Numbered from the stretch's first letter, positions 27,212 through 36,779 are shown. The stretch: 64,000 bases of DNA from Caldicellulosiruptor bescii DSM 6725 (GCF_000022325.1 NC_012034.1:1983501-2047500), one strand, 5' to 3'. Notes: generated by a model from the letters alone, not told the origin. A program made the numbers and translations.

Positions 27212-28747
27212 TTAACCTTCAATTAGTCTCCTAATAGCACTATTGAGCCCCTCTATAATATCTGAGGGCAAAATTGTCTGCATTGTCTTTTTTTCAAGCA
27301 AGATATCTGCCGAAAGAGAATGAAGATATACCGACAGTTTTGCCGCCTCAAAAGCAGAATATCCTTGAGCAATCATAGACAAAATAATACCCGTGAGAAC
27401 ATCTCCGCTTCCGCCTTTTGCCATGCCAGGATTGCCAAGGACGTTTATAAAAACCATATCACCATCTGTAATTATTGTCCTTGAACCTTTTAGGACGCAT
27501 ATAGCTCTAAATTCACTTGCAATCTTCTTTGCAGCATCAATGGGACTTTTAGCAACATCTTTTACATCAACATCAAGTACTCTTGCAGCTTCCATATAAT
27601 GCGGAGTTAAAACTTTTTGAGATTTATAGCTTGCCAAAAGTTCTCTTGCTTTTGGGCTTGATGAAAGAGTATTTAGTCCATCTGCATCTATTACAATAGG
27701 TATTTGGAAATTTTCTAAAATATGAATCAATATCTTTTCAACTTCTAAATCCCTTGTAAGCCCACAGCCAAACCCCAAAACATCAAGCTTGGCAAGGTAT
27801 TCGTTAAATTTTACAAAACTATCAAAAGATATAACACCTTCTTTGCCCTCAAGAGGCAGCACTATTATCTCCGGTTTTCTTAAATTCTGAAAATAAAGCG
27901 CTTCTTGGGGTGTTATTAAGTAGCAAAGTCCACAGCCGCTTTGTACTGCAGCATTGCTGCACAGAACCGCCGCACCAGGATAATACTTTGACCCGGCAAC
28001 TATTCCCACCTTGCCATAATCGCCTTTGTGAGAGTCGGGAAACCTGTAAAATCTGGATATATCTAAATCCTCAGCTGTTAGAATTTTTACCTTGATATCT
28101 TTGATAATCTTTTCAGGGATACCTATATCTTTAACAATTACCTTTCCACAATAATAGCTACCTGGGTACAAAATATTCCCTATCTTAGGGTAAACAAACG
28201 TTACTGTCTTGTTAGCCTTAACAGCACAGCCTTTAACTTGAGCTGAATCAGAGCAAATTCCACTTGGAATGTCAACCGAATATACATAAGCGCCGCTACC
28301 ATTTATATACTCAATTGCCTCTTTATAAAGTCCATCAATCTCCTTTGAAAGACCTATTCCAAAGATTGCGTCAACTATTATGTCAAATCTCTGGGTTTTG
28401 AGAGATAATAATAGTTCTTCTGACAAAATGCTAACATCGACTTCCAGCCTTTTCAATATATCAAGGAAAACTTTGGATGTCAAAGTCACATTCTCATCGA
28501 ATAAGAATACCTTTACATTTGGACAAACCTGGGCAAGATACCTTGCAACAACAAATCCATCGCCGCCATTGTTGCCTTTTCCGCAAAAAACTGCAATGTT
28601 TTTGTCATCAAGAGTTTCAAAATCCTTTCTTATCTCTTCAAAAACACAAAAACCAGCATTCTCCATCAACACAACTTCAGGTATCCCTATTTCTTGCGAA
28701 GCTTTCCTGTCAATTTCCTTCATCTGGGATGAGTTCAAAATAAACAT
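27212..28747 (-). CDS. nnr: Bifunctional NAD(P)H-hydrate epimerase/dehydratase
   Basis: A 511-residue metabolite-repair enzyme. The N-terminal YjeF_N epimerase domain (about 1-210) has GKGNNGGDGFVVAR and VDAIFGIGL. The C-terminal ADP-dependent dehydratase domain (about 220-511) has KGDYGKVGIVAGS, LTPHYMEAARVL and GNPGMAKGGSGDVLTGII. It restores damaged hydrated NADH and NADPH. The fused order (E then D) is the usual bacterial one. It lies 20 bases after acpS. Confidence 0.95.
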   Translation of the reverse strand: MFILNSSQMKEIDRKASQEIGIPEVVLMENAGFCVFEEIRKDFETLDDKNIAVFCGKGNNGGDGFVVARYLAQVCPNVKVFLFDENVTLTSKVFLDILKRLEVDVSILSEELLLSLKTQRFDIIVDAIFGIGLSKEIDGLYKEAIEYINGSGAYVYSVDIPSGICSDSAQVKGCAVKANKTVTFVYPKIGNILYPGSYYCGKVIVKDIGIPEKIIKDIKVKILTAEDLDISRFYRFPDSHKGDYGKVGIVAGSKYYPGAAVLCSNAAVQSGCGLCYLITPQEALYFQNLRKPEIIVLPLEGKEGVISFDSFVKFNEYLAKLDVLGFGCGLTRDLEVEKILIHILENFQIPIVIDADGLNTLSSSPKARELLASYKSQKVLTPHYMEAARVLDVDVKDVAKSPIDAAKKIASEFRAICVLKGSRTIITDGDMVFINVLGNPGMAKGGSGDVLTGIILSMIAQGYSAFEAAKLSVYLHSLSADILLEKKTMQTILPSDIIEGLNSAIRRLIEG

Positions 28748-28767
28748 TTATCATCCCTTCTTTTTTT

Positions 28768-29133
28768 TTATTTTTCAGCAATGGCAACTGCAACTGCAAC
28801 TGATTTTTGGTGAGATATACTCACCACAATATTTTTAATTCCAAGCTCAAAACAAAGAGCCTCTGCCCTGTTATAAAGCTTCACCATTGGACAACCAGTT
28901 TTTCCTTTTTGTATTTCTATGTCTTTAAAGCAAAAAACAACTCCTGTTGAAAGTGCTTTGGCAACTGCTTCTTTTGCAGCAAAATACCCTGCTATTGTCT
29001 CAGGATTATATCTTTTCTGTTTTATATATTCAAGCTCACAGGAAGTAAACACCCTTTTTAAAAATTCATCAAATCTCTTCATATCTTTGAATCTGTCCAC
29101 TTCAACAACATCAATACCAATATTAAATATCAT
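28768..29133 (-). CDS. acpS: Holo-[acyl-carrier-protein] synthase
   Basis: A 121-residue protein transferring 4'-phosphopantetheine from CoA to ACP. The two magnesium-binding motifs are GIDVVEVDRF near the start and the Glu of FAAKEAVAKAL (about residue 58). The C-terminal VSISHQKSVAVAVAI is also conserved. It is the first gene of the acpS-nnr-lipoprotein-alr-mazEF block. The short divergent region upstream also serves the cysteine-rich ORF. Confidence 0.95.
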   Translation of the reverse strand: MIFNIGIDVVEVDRFKDMKRFDEFLKRVFTSCELEYIKQKRYNPETIAGYFAAKEAVAKALSTGVVFCFKDIEIQKGKTGCPMVKLYNRAEALCFELGIKNIVVSISHQKSVAVAVAIAEK

Positions 29134-29218
29134 AAACTATTTTCCCCTTCTAAGTTAAATATTGCATAATTTTTGCTTAAAAAACAACAAAAAATATAAA
29201 TGAAAGGAGGGACTAAAC

Positions 29219-29383
29219 ATGAGTTTTATAAGCTGCTGGTATCCCTGCAAATATCAAAAAGAAGGATACTGCTTAAAAACTCACGTTTGTCCACCATCAA
29301 AATACTGTACTGATTTTTGTCTGTTTTTTGAACCAATAGAAAGTATTAAAAGAAAAAAAGAGAAAGAAAAAGAAAACCTTTAG
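29219..29383 (+). CDS. 54-residue cysteine-rich protein, unknown
   Basis: An ATG preceded at 8 bases by a perfect AAAGGAGG opens 54 codons. The first 40 residues carry six cysteines (positions 6, 10, 18, 24, 30 and 34) with aromatic residues between them, for example SCWYPCKY and SKYCTDFCLFF. A highly charged KRKKEKEKEN tail follows. The spacing suggests metal binding (zinc or iron-sulfur) or disulfides; I do not recognise the family. It is the only plus-strand gene between acpS and pdxT, and its stop lies four bases from the pdxT stop. Confidence 0.7.
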   Translation: MSFISCWYPCKYQKEGYCLKTHVCPPSKYCTDFCLFFEPIESIKRKKEKEKENL

Positions 29384-29386
29384 AAA

Positions 29387-29953
29387 TTATTTTACCATAT
29401 TCTCCACAAAGAAAGAATGCCAATAATTTTGAGATGTGAGCTCCGGATGAAATGTTGTAGCCAAGATATTTTTTTGCAAAACTGCAATTGGAGTTTCAAG
29501 CTCTGCTAAGACCTCAACACCCTCTGCTACCTCAACAATCCTCGGCGCTCTTATAAAAATGCACTCTGTGGCTATGTTGAATCTTGGGACAAAAACTTCT
29601 TTTTTGAAACTGTCAAGCTGGCTTCCATAGGCATTTCTTTCTATCACTATGTTAAGAACGGGAAGAACACCACTTCCCTGGTTTTTGATATTTTTAGAAA
29701 GCAAAATTGCACCGGCACATGTTCCCCAAACTGGCATACCTTCATATATTAAGTTTAAAATCTGATCTTTTAAGCCTGTTTCAATCAAAAATTTTCCAAT
29801 TGTAGTACTTTCTCCCCCAGGCAAAATTAAACCATCAAGGTCTTTTAAATCCTCTTTTTTCTTGACAAGCTGAGGCTTTGCCCCAAGCTCTTCTATCTTT
29901 TTCACATGTTCTATAACTCCGCCTTGAAAAGCTAATACTCCTATTGTCTTCAA
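29387..29953 (-). CDS. pdxT: Pyridoxal 5'-phosphate synthase glutaminase subunit
   Basis: A 188-residue class I glutaminase that feeds ammonia to PdxS. Visible are the LPGGESTTI substrate loop, the nucleophile Cys in WGTCAGAILL (about residue 78), and the His-Glu pair in TTFHPEL near the C-terminus. It lies 3 bases after pdxS. Length is normal. Confidence 0.96.
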   Translation of the reverse strand: MKTIGVLAFQGGVIEHVKKIEELGAKPQLVKKKEDLKDLDGLILPGGESTTIGKFLIETGLKDQILNLIYEGMPVWGTCAGAILLSKNIKNQGSGVLPVLNIVIERNAYGSQLDSFKKEVFVPRFNIATECIFIRAPRIVEVAEGVEVLAELETPIAVLQKNILATTFHPELTSQNYWHSFFVENMVK

Positions 29954-29956
29954 TTT

Positions 29957-30847
29957 TTAATTCCCCCTGAGACTCAAAAGTTCATGCTCAGAAAGACTTC
30001 TCAAATCTATACCTTCCATCTCTTCGCCAAGGTCGTATGATATTTCTGCCAAGATTTTTGGGTCATTGTAATATGTTGTTGCCATCACAATTGCCCTTGC
30101 TCTTTTCTCAGGATTTTTGCTCTTGAAAATGCCAGAGCCGACAAATACGCCATCTGCACCAAGCTGCATCATCAAAGCTGCATCAGCTGGTGTTGCAATT
30201 CCACCCGCCGCAAAGTTGACAACAGGAAGACGTTTGAGCTCGGCTGTTTTTTTCAAAAGTTCATAGGACACTCCAAGTTCCTTTGCATATGCATAAAGCT
30301 CATCTCTATTTAGCGATGCAGCATAGCTAATTTGTTTATTTATTCTGCGAAGGTGTCTTACCGCCTCAACTACATTTCCTGTCCCAGCTTCACCTTTTGT
30401 TCTTATCATAGAAGCTCCCTCTTGAATTCTCCTCAGAGCTTCGCCTAAATCCCTTGCACCGCACACGAACGCAGCTTTGAACTTCCACTTATCAATGTGA
30501 TGCTCCTCATCAGCAGGAGTTAAAACTTCACTTTCGTCAATATAATCTATACCAAGTGCTTCTAAAATCTGTGCTTCAACAAAGTGTCCAATTCTTACCT
30601 TTGCCATAACAGGTATTGAAACAGCACTTTTAATTTCCAATATTATTTTCGGGTCAGCCATTCTTGCTACTTTGCCTTCTTTGCGCAGATCTGCCGGAAC
30701 TTTTTGAAGAGCCATAACAGCAACAGCACCTGCTTTTTCAGCAATCTCAGCCTCTTTTGGAGATGTCACATCCATGATGACACCGCCTTTTAGCATCTGC
30801 GCAAGGTTTTTGTTGAGCTCATATCTCTCATTTACAACCTCGCTCAT
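29957..30847 (-). CDS. pdxS: Pyridoxal 5'-phosphate synthase lyase subunit
   Basis: A 296-residue TIM-barrel enzyme making PLP from ribose 5-phosphate, glyceraldehyde 3-phosphate and ammonia. Conserved segments include [16 protein letters not shown], the catalytic-lysine region [26 protein letters not shown], and [23 protein letters not shown] Shine-Dalgarno precedes the ATG. Divergent from a MocR regulator, with overlapping promoters between them. Confidence 0.97.
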   Translation of the reverse strand: MSEVVNERYELNKNLAQMLKGGVIMDVTSPKEAEIAEKAGAVAVMALQKVPADLRKEGKVARMADPKIILEIKSAVSIPVMAKVRIGHFVEAQILEALGIDYIDESEVLTPADEEHHIDKWKFKAAFVCGARDLGEALRRIQEGASMIRTKGEAGTGNVVEAVRHLRRINKQISYAASLNRDELYAYAKELGVSYELLKKTAELKRLPVVNFAAGGIATPADAALMMQLGADGVFVGSGIFKSKNPEKRARAIVMATTYYNDPKILAEISYDLGEEMEGIDLRSLSEHELLSLRGN

Positions 30848-30866
30848 AATTTAGCACCTCCGTATC

Positions 30867-30906
30867 GATATAATTTGTTGAAGTCTTTTGTCCACTTTAT
30901 TATAAT
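30867..30906. promoter_or_regulatory. Overlapping divergent promoters of pdxST and the MocR gene, with candidate operator
   Basis: Plus strand: TTGAAG (30878-30883), 17-base spacer, TATAAT (30901-30906), serving the MocR gene. Minus strand: TGGACA (30889-30894), 16-base spacer, TATATC (30867-30872), serving pdxS. Between and across them, 30881-30897 is an AAGT-N9-ACTT inverted repeat. A protein bound there would cover both -35 regions. That the adjacent MocR protein binds it is inference. Confidence 0.55.
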
Positions 30907-30936
30907 TAAAATAAACTGTGTGTAAAGACGGGATGA

Positions 30937-32328
30937 ATGATGAGTGTATCGATACAGATTGACAAGAATTTAAAAAAGCCTCTTTACCTTCAGCTTTATG
31001 AAGATATAAAGCAAAAGATTTTGTCAGGTGAGATTAGTTATATGCAGAGGCTTCCGTCTGTGAGAAATCTTTGCAAGACGTTAAATGTGAATCTTTCAAC
31101 TGTTACAAAGGCGCTGAGCAAGCTTGAAAATGAAGGCTATATCAAAGCAACCCCTGGAAGTGGTTATTACGTTGTATACAGTGAGTATCAAGATAAAATC
31201 ATTTTTGAGGAAGAAAACCTTGTAGATGCTCAAGGTTATATCAATTTGGCTTCATCAAAGCTTCCATATAACCTATATCCTATCGAATGGTTCAAAGATT
31301 CTTTAAACTGCGCAATCGAAGAGTATTCACCACAGATTTTCGATTATATCGAACATTTTAAAAATCCTCTAAAGGAGTACTTGGTAGAGACATATCTTAA
31401 AAAGCTTGGGATTGTTACAAGCCCTCAAGAGCTCACAATTGTATCAGGTGCTCAGCAGGGAATTGAGATTACAACAAAAAGTTTTTTAAAGCCCGGCGAT
31501 ACAATATTTTTAGAAAATCCTTCGTATCTCGGTGCATACCATATATTTAGCAATATGCACCTGAACATTGTTAGTCTTGACATTGACCAGATGCTAAATA
31601 TAGAAGATTACATTAAAAAGTTTTTACCAAAGGCCATATACATTATTCCTTTTTCGCAAAATCCAACCGGGATTTCATACAGCAAAGAGTACAAGGAGTA
31701 TCTGTGTGAGATTTCACAAAAATATGACTTTTATATCATTGAAGATGATTTTTTAAGCGATATAGGGGTGGATGAAGGAATTTTACCAATCAAAGCATAT
31801 GACAAACACGACAGGGTGTTTTACATAAAGAGCTTTTCAACCGTTACAATGCCTGCACTGAGAATTGGATTTGTTGTGGCACCAAGGCATCTTTCCGAAG
31901 AGGTTGCATACTACAAGTCAATGGCAGATATCTCAACATCGCTTTTGATACAGGTATCTTTTTATTATTTTTTGAAAAACTTCTTTGACAAGCACATAGA
32001 AAACTTGAAAGTATACATAAACCAAAGACAAAAGCTATTTTTAAGATTGGCAAAAGACCTGCAAATAGACGACAGACTATTTACTCAAGATGTTCAGGGA
32101 ATATTTGTTTCTTTCTATCTTCCACCAACGATATCATCTGCTACTGTTTATAATAAACTTAAATCACAAAAGGTTTTAGTGCAGCCCCATACATGTTTTT
32201 ATCACAAACCTGCCTCTACAAACTTTTTTAGAATAAGTTTTTTAGATTGCAGTGAAGATGAACTTCAAATAGCTATGCAGAAAATTCAAAAGGTTTTGAA
32301 TTCAGCTTACCAAAAAGAGGAGGTATGA
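30937..32328 (+). CDS. MocR/GabR-type regulator lacking the PLP lysine
   Basis: A 463-residue GntR winged helix (about 10-80, with LPSVRNLCKTLNVNLSTVTKA) fused to a fold-type I aminotransferase domain. The usual SFSK motif holding the PLP lysine reads SFST here (Thr302, in YIKSFSTVTMPALRIG), so no Schiff base can form at the normal position. Lys298 lies four residues earlier. The cofactor-contacting Asp271 (IIEDDF) and the NPTG loop remain. The downstream M20 gene follows after 3 bases, so it may control amino-acid salvage rather than, or as well as, pdxST. Confidence 0.85.
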   Translation: MMSVSIQIDKNLKKPLYLQLYEDIKQKILSGEISYMQRLPSVRNLCKTLNVNLSTVTKALSKLENEGYIKATPGSGYYVVYSEYQDKIIFEEENLVDAQGYINLASSKLPYNLYPIEWFKDSLNCAIEEYSPQIFDYIEHFKNPLKEYLVETYLKKLGIVTSPQELTIVSGAQQGIEITTKSFLKPGDTIFLENPSYLGAYHIFSNMHLNIVSLDIDQMLNIEDYIKKFLPKAIYIIPFSQNPTGISYSKEYKEYLCEISQKYDFYIIEDDFLSDIGVDEGILPIKAYDKHDRVFYIKSFSTVTMPALRIGFVVAPRHLSEEVAYYKSMADISTSLLIQVSFYYFLKNFFDKHIENLKVYINQRQKLFLRLAKDLQIDDRLFTQDVQGIFVSFYLPPTISSATVYNKLKSQKVLVQPHTCFYHKPASTNFFRISFLDCSEDELQIAMQKIQKVLNSAYQKEEV

Positions 32329-32331
32329 AAA

Positions 32332-33459
32332 GTGGAGTTTTGTACTGAAAAACTTAAAGATACTATCAGAAAAAATATGGAGCTTTTCATTAACATCAGA
32401 AGAGATTTAAATAGACTTGCCGAACTTTCGTATGAAGAATTTAAGACACAAAAATATATAACGGAAAGACTTTCAGAGTGGGGCATTGAAAACTTTCCAA
32501 CAGCAAAAACAGGCGTGATTGGAATTATAAATAGGTCTGATGAGTGCATTGGAATAAGAAGTGACATGGATGCAATTTTAGTAGAAGGCCAGCCAAGACA
32601 CTGCTGCGGTCATGACTTTCATATGGCAGTGGTACTGGGGACAGCAAAGGTTCTTGCTGATATGGGATTTGAAAGATGTGTCAAATTTATATTTCAGCCT
32701 GCTGAGGAAGGACCAGGAGGTGCAAAAAGAGTAATCCAAGAAGGCGGGCTTGAAAATCCAAAGGTGATAAAGCTATTGGGATTTCACGTATGGCCAGGTG
32801 TTGATGTTGGAACAATTGAGGTTTCAAGTGGAGCTATAATGGCAAGCGTGGATGATTTTGAGATTGAGTTTATTGGAAAAGGCGGTCATGCTGCAATGCC
32901 AGAAGTAACTAAAAATCCAATTTATCCTGCTGTTGATTTTATTCAAAGTGGCAACAACTTCTTCAGTGCATTCTCTAACAAACTATCTCCTTTTCACATT
33001 TCGTTTTCTTCAATAAACAGTGGAGAAACATTTAACGTCATTTCAGAAACATGTAAAATAAAAGGAACTGTAAGAACATTTGATAGCAATATGCAGGATT
33101 TTATCTGCAAAAACATAAAAAACCTTGCAAAATCTTCTGCACAAAAATATAATTGTCAGGTAAATATCAATTATCAATTCCAATATCCACCTTTAATAAA
33201 TAACCAGCAAATTACAGAAGAATTCATTGATGTAGCAAAAAAACTTCTTGGTCCTGAAAATGTAAAAAAAGCAATCCCAAGCTTTACAGCGGAAGACTTT
33301 GCATTTTACTGTCAAAAAGTTCCTTCGGTTTATTTCAGGCTCGGTATAAAAGAAAAAAGCAAAGGAGAAAATCCTTTGCACTCACCATACTTTGATGCAT
33401 CAGAAAACAGTATCTTTTACGGTATATTTCTTTTGGCAGGGTATTTACTTGCTATTTAA
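32332..33459 (+). CDS. M20-family amidohydrolase (aminoacylase/hippurate-hydrolase type)
   Basis: A 375-residue metal-dependent amidohydrolase. Metal-binding motifs are HCCGHDFHMAV (about residue 87), QPAEEGPGGA, HVWPG and the C-terminal HSPYFDASE. The inserted dimerisation domain has GGHAAMPEVTKNP. It probably removes acyl groups from N-acyl amino acids or related compounds; the exact substrate is unknown. The start is a GTG with GGAGG nine bases upstream. It overlaps the convergent lipoprotein gene by 15 bases at the end. Confidence 0.87.
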   Translation: MEFCTEKLKDTIRKNMELFINIRRDLNRLAELSYEEFKTQKYITERLSEWGIENFPTAKTGVIGIINRSDECIGIRSDMDAILVEGQPRHCCGHDFHMAVVLGTAKVLADMGFERCVKFIFQPAEEGPGGAKRVIQEGGLENPKVIKLLGFHVWPGVDVGTIEVSSGAIMASVDDFEIEFIGKGGHAAMPEVTKNPIYPAVDFIQSGNNFFSAFSNKLSPFHISFSSINSGETFNVISETCKIKGTVRTFDSNMQDFICKNIKNLAKSSAQKYNCQVNINYQFQYPPLINNQQITEEFIDVAKKLLGPENVKKAIPSFTAEDFAFYCQKVPSVYFRLGIKEKSKGENPLHSPYFDASENSIFYGIFLLAGYLLAI

Positions 33460-34041
33460 AAGAGCTAACAGGACTTTTTGTGCACGTGAGAACTTGTTGC
33501 TTCTGACATAAATGGCTATATACTTATTCTTGGTTTCAAACCCGTATTTTTTGAGCAATAAAACTTGGTCTGCTTGAAGACCATATAAATCTTTTGTTGA
33601 TTTGTCTTTCTCTTTAACATAACATGTATCATCTACAAATTTATCCAGTTTATTTTTGCTCACAAAAGACTTTAAGGAGTAAAACGCTCCATTTTGGGCA
33701 TAGTTTGTAAATAGTTTTTTGTCAAGAATATAAATATCTCCCTCGCCCGCAGCAAGCATTACCATAAGTTTTTGCATAAACGCAAACTCCTGCTCGGATT
33801 TAGGAGTGTTTCCTGTGTAAAGTATCTGATCAATGTAAACTTTATCACCAGATTTTTTCTCAAGCTCTGAAATCAGCTTTTGAGCGTTTTCATCACCAAT
33901 GAAATTTCCAACAAGTACAATTCTAACTTTTTTGTTTATATCATCACTGCTGCTTGAACATCCTGCTAACGTAAATACAAGAAATATTGCCAAAGTAATA
34001 ACTGCAGAGATTCTTACTAACTTACATGTTTGTTTCATCAT
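33445..34041 (-). CDS. Small lipoprotein, possibly solute-binding-like
   Basis: About 198 residues: a signal peptide with lipobox LAGC (about residue 27 from this start), Ser/Asp linker, then an alpha/beta domain (VRIVLVGNFIGDENAQKLIS; VMLAAGEGDIYILDK; FYSLKSFV). The phrase pattern resembles one lobe of extracellular solute-binding proteins, but the length is half of normal. It follows no transporter in its own operon; the opp cluster lies just upstream behind a terminator. The ATG at 34041 has GGAGGTGA upstream. Confidence 0.65.
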   Translation of the reverse strand: MMKQTCKLVRISAVITLAIFLVFTLAGCSSSSDDINKKVRIVLVGNFIGDENAQKLISELEKKSGDKVYIDQILYTGNTPKSEQEFAFMQKLMVMLAAGEGDIYILDKKLFTNYAQNGAFYSLKSFVSKNKLDKFVDDTCYVKEKDKSTKDLYGLQADQVLLLKKYGFETKNKYIAIYVRSNKFSRAQKVLLALLNSK

Positions 34042-34084
34042 ACAAATCACCTCCATTGTACTGCAAATATTGGCGTTTTTCCAA

Positions 34085-34120
34085 ATAAAAAGGGAAGGGT
34101 AAATATATTGCCCTTCCCTT
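34085..34120 (-). terminator. Rho-independent terminator of the opp operon
   Basis: Minus strand: AAGGGAAGGG and CCCTTCCCTT form a perfect 10-bp stem around an AT-rich loop, followed by TTTATTT. It lies 21 bases after the oppA stop. Confidence 0.85.
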
Positions 34121-34141
34121 ATAATTTTACTCTATTTTTTC

Positions 34142-35755
34142 TTACTTTACAATCTTGGCATACATGAAGTAGTTAAATCCAAGTGGAGAAATATAGTAAT
34201 TCTTTACATAGTCTCTCAGAAGATAAACTTTTGTATAGAAATAGATTGGAATTATTGCATGGTCTTGCATCAATATTTTTTCTGCTTGTATCATATACTG
34301 CATTCTTTGTTTAGCATCAATGGTCTTCTTAGCCTTATCTATTAGAGAATCATATTGCTTATTGCTCCAATTTGTGTTATTATTGCCACTATATGAGGTA
34401 AACAAATCTAAGAAAGTCATCGGATCGTTATAATCGCCAACCCATCCATCTCTTGCTACTATATAGTCTTTTTTCTGTCTTCTTTCAAGCAATACTTTCC
34501 ATTCCATATTAGAAAGTTTAACATTTATTCCAAGTTGTTTCCACATATTTTGAATAGCTTCGGCAACTTTTTTATGTCCTTCATCAGTATTATAAATAAT
34601 CTCAATATCTGGGAAATTCTTTCCGTTTGGATACCCTGCTTCAGCTAACAGTTTCTTTGCTTTTGCTAAATCAGCATTCACTGGTAAGTAATTACCTGCT
34701 TCACTTCTGAAATCTTTAGAAATTCCTTTAACACCATATGGAACAAAACCTGTTGCTGGCTTTTGTTCACCTTTTAGAAGAGCTACAATACGTGTCCTAT
34801 CAATAGCAAGTGATAAAGCCTCTCTTACTCTCTTATCATTAAAAGGTGCTTTCTTGCAATTTACATCATAGTAGTATGTTCCTAATAAAGGTGCTATTTT
34901 AAGTTTTCCTTCTTTTTTAAGTCTTGGAATTTCTTCGGTTGGTATACCTTCGGCACCATCAACTTGCCCTGCAGTAAAAGCCATCAAATTAGCATTGTTA
35001 TCAGATGATAATTTAAGCACCATCTTTTGTAAAGTAATTGACTTTGCATCCCAGTAATTGGTGTTCTTAGTAAGTTCAATATAAGAATTATGAACCCATT
35101 TTGTCATTTTAAATGGACCATTTCCAATATATGTCTTTGGATCTGTTTGCCATTTATCACCATACTTCTCAACAATATCTTTTCTTACTGGGAAGTATGT
35201 TGGGAAGTTTGTAAGATCAATAAAGTATGGTGTTGGTGCTTCCAATGTAACCCGTAAAGTTGTAGCATTTAAAGCTTTGACACCAACATCAGATGCTTTT
35301 GCTTTACCTTCATAGAATTTTTGACCATTTTTGATGTAGAAAAGCTGATAAGCATATTCTGAACCTGTTTTCGGATCTAATGCTCTTTTCCAAGCATACT
35401 CAAAATCGTATGCTGTAACAGGTTTACCGTCTGACCACTTTGCATTCTTTCTTATATAGAAAGTATAAGTAAGTCCATCCTTTGATACTGTCCATTTTTC
35501 TGCCATTCCTGGGACAGTTCTTCCTTTTACATCAACCCTTGTCAAGCCTTCAAAAACATTAATAATAATATTTGCTGCATCAAGCGCAGTATTTAAAGCT
35601 GGGTCAAGATATCTTGGTTCAGCACCATTAATATAAGTAAGCACCTGTTTAGATGAAGCAGCTGTTGCATTTTTGTAATTTGTACCTAAAAATAACCCTG
35701 TCACAAGGAACGCAACTAAAATAAAAGTAGCCACAATACGCTTTTTCATAAACAA
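34142..35755 (-). CDS. oppA: Oligopeptide ABC importer binding protein
   Basis: A 537-residue family 5 extracellular solute-binding protein. The signal peptide (MKKRIVATFILVAFLVTGLF) probably ends near ATA-AS. Conserved parts include LTYINGAEPRYLDPALNTA, KWSDGKPVTAYDFEYAWKRALDP and VREALSLAIDRT. There is no cysteine in the first 70 residues, so it is not a lipoprotein by sequence, unlike most Gram-positive OppA. It is the last and probably most abundant gene of oppBCDFA, with a terminator behind it. Confidence 0.93.
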   Translation of the reverse strand: MFMKKRIVATFILVAFLVTGLFLGTNYKNATAASSKQVLTYINGAEPRYLDPALNTALDAANIIINVFEGLTRVDVKGRTVPGMAEKWTVSKDGLTYTFYIRKNAKWSDGKPVTAYDFEYAWKRALDPKTGSEYAYQLFYIKNGQKFYEGKAKASDVGVKALNATTLRVTLEAPTPYFIDLTNFPTYFPVRKDIVEKYGDKWQTDPKTYIGNGPFKMTKWVHNSYIELTKNTNYWDAKSITLQKMVLKLSSDNNANLMAFTAGQVDGAEGIPTEEIPRLKKEGKLKIAPLLGTYYYDVNCKKAPFNDKRVREALSLAIDRTRIVALLKGEQKPATGFVPYGVKGISKDFRSEAGNYLPVNADLAKAKKLLAEAGYPNGKNFPDIEIIYNTDEGHKKVAEAIQNMWKQLGINVKLSNMEWKVLLERRQKKDYIVARDGWVGDYNDPMTFLDLFTSYSGNNNTNWSNKQYDSLIDKAKKTIDAKQRMQYMIQAEKILMQDHAIIPIYFYTKVYLLRDYVKNYYISPLGFNYFMYAKIVK

Positions 35756-35804
35756 ATCTCCTCCTCACATAAAATTTTGTTTATATATCTTTACGCAGCC
35801 TGCC

Positions 35805-36779
35805 TTATTTTCTGTCCATCAAATGGCAGGCTACGTAATGACCAGAACCTACATCCTTAAGTACTGGTTCTTCCTCTTTGCACCTGTCAAACGCATACCT
35901 GCATCTTGTTCTAAACCTGCAACCACTTGGAGGATTTAGAGGGCTTGGAACATCTCCCTCCAATATAATCCTTGTCCTCTCTTTAGAGACTTTCGGGTCA
36001 GGTATTGGTATTGCAGAAAGCAGTGCTTGTGTATACGGATGCAAAGGATTACTGTATAGTTCATTACTTTCTGCAAGTTCTACAAGTTTTCCTAAATACA
36101 TTACTCCTACTCTGCTGCTTATATGTTTTACCATCGACAAATCATGTGCAATGAACAAATATGTCAAACCAAGTTGCTGTTGTAAATCCTCTAACATGTT
36201 TACAATCTGTGCTTGAATAGACACGTCAAGTGCCGAAATAGGCTCATCACATATAATGAACTCTGGTTCAACAGCTAAAGCCCTTGCAATACCAATTCTC
36301 TGTCTCTGTCCTCCAGAAAACTCGTGCGGATATCTGCTTGCGTGTTCACTACTGAGTCCTACAAGTCTTAAAAGTTCTTGAACTCTTTCTTTTTTTTCAT
36401 TGCCCCTAGCAATATTGTGTATTTCAAGTGGCTCGCCTATAATATCACCAACTGTCATTCTTGGATTTAGTGAGGCATACGGGTCCTGGAAAATCATCTG
36501 CATGGATTTTCTATAAGGAAGCATGTCCTTTTTTGTTATATCTTCTCCTTTGAATATAATCTGCCCGCCTGTTGGCTCATAAAGCCTTATGATGGTTCTT
36601 CCTGTTGTAGACTTGCCGCAGCCGCTTTCACCAACAAGTCCCAGCGTCTCACCCTTTTTTATGAAAAAGCTCACGTTATCTACCGCTTTTATATATGCTT
36701 TTTTCCCCAATCCCATCTTTACTGAAAAATATTTTTTTAGATTTTTTATTTCAATCAAAACCTCATTCAACTTTTCCAC
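35805..36779 (-). CDS. oppF: Oligopeptide importer ATPase
   Basis: A 324-residue ATPase with Walker [10 protein letters not shown], signature [15 protein letters not shown] and Walker [13 protein letters not shown]. The C-terminal oligopeptide-transporter extension has the iron-sulfur-type cysteines [14 protein letters not shown] and CHL. The long N-terminus and [20 protein letters not shown] fit OppF. Its start is a GTG at 36779 or a TTG at 36770. It follows oppD in the operon. Confidence 0.94.
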   Translation of the reverse strand: MEKLNEVLIEIKNLKKYFSVKMGLGKKAYIKAVDNVSFFIKKGETLGLVGESGCGKSTTGRTIIRLYEPTGGQIIFKGEDITKKDMLPYRKSMQMIFQDPYASLNPRMTVGDIIGEPLEIHNIARGNEKKERVQELLRLVGLSSEHASRYPHEFSGGQRQRIGIARALAVEPEFIICDEPISALDVSIQAQIVNMLEDLQQQLGLTYLFIAHDLSMVKHISSRVGVMYLGKLVELAESNELYSNPLHPYTQALLSAIPIPDPKVSKERTRIILEGDVPSPLNPPSGCRFRTRCRYAFDRCKEEEPVLKDVGSGHYVACHLMDRK

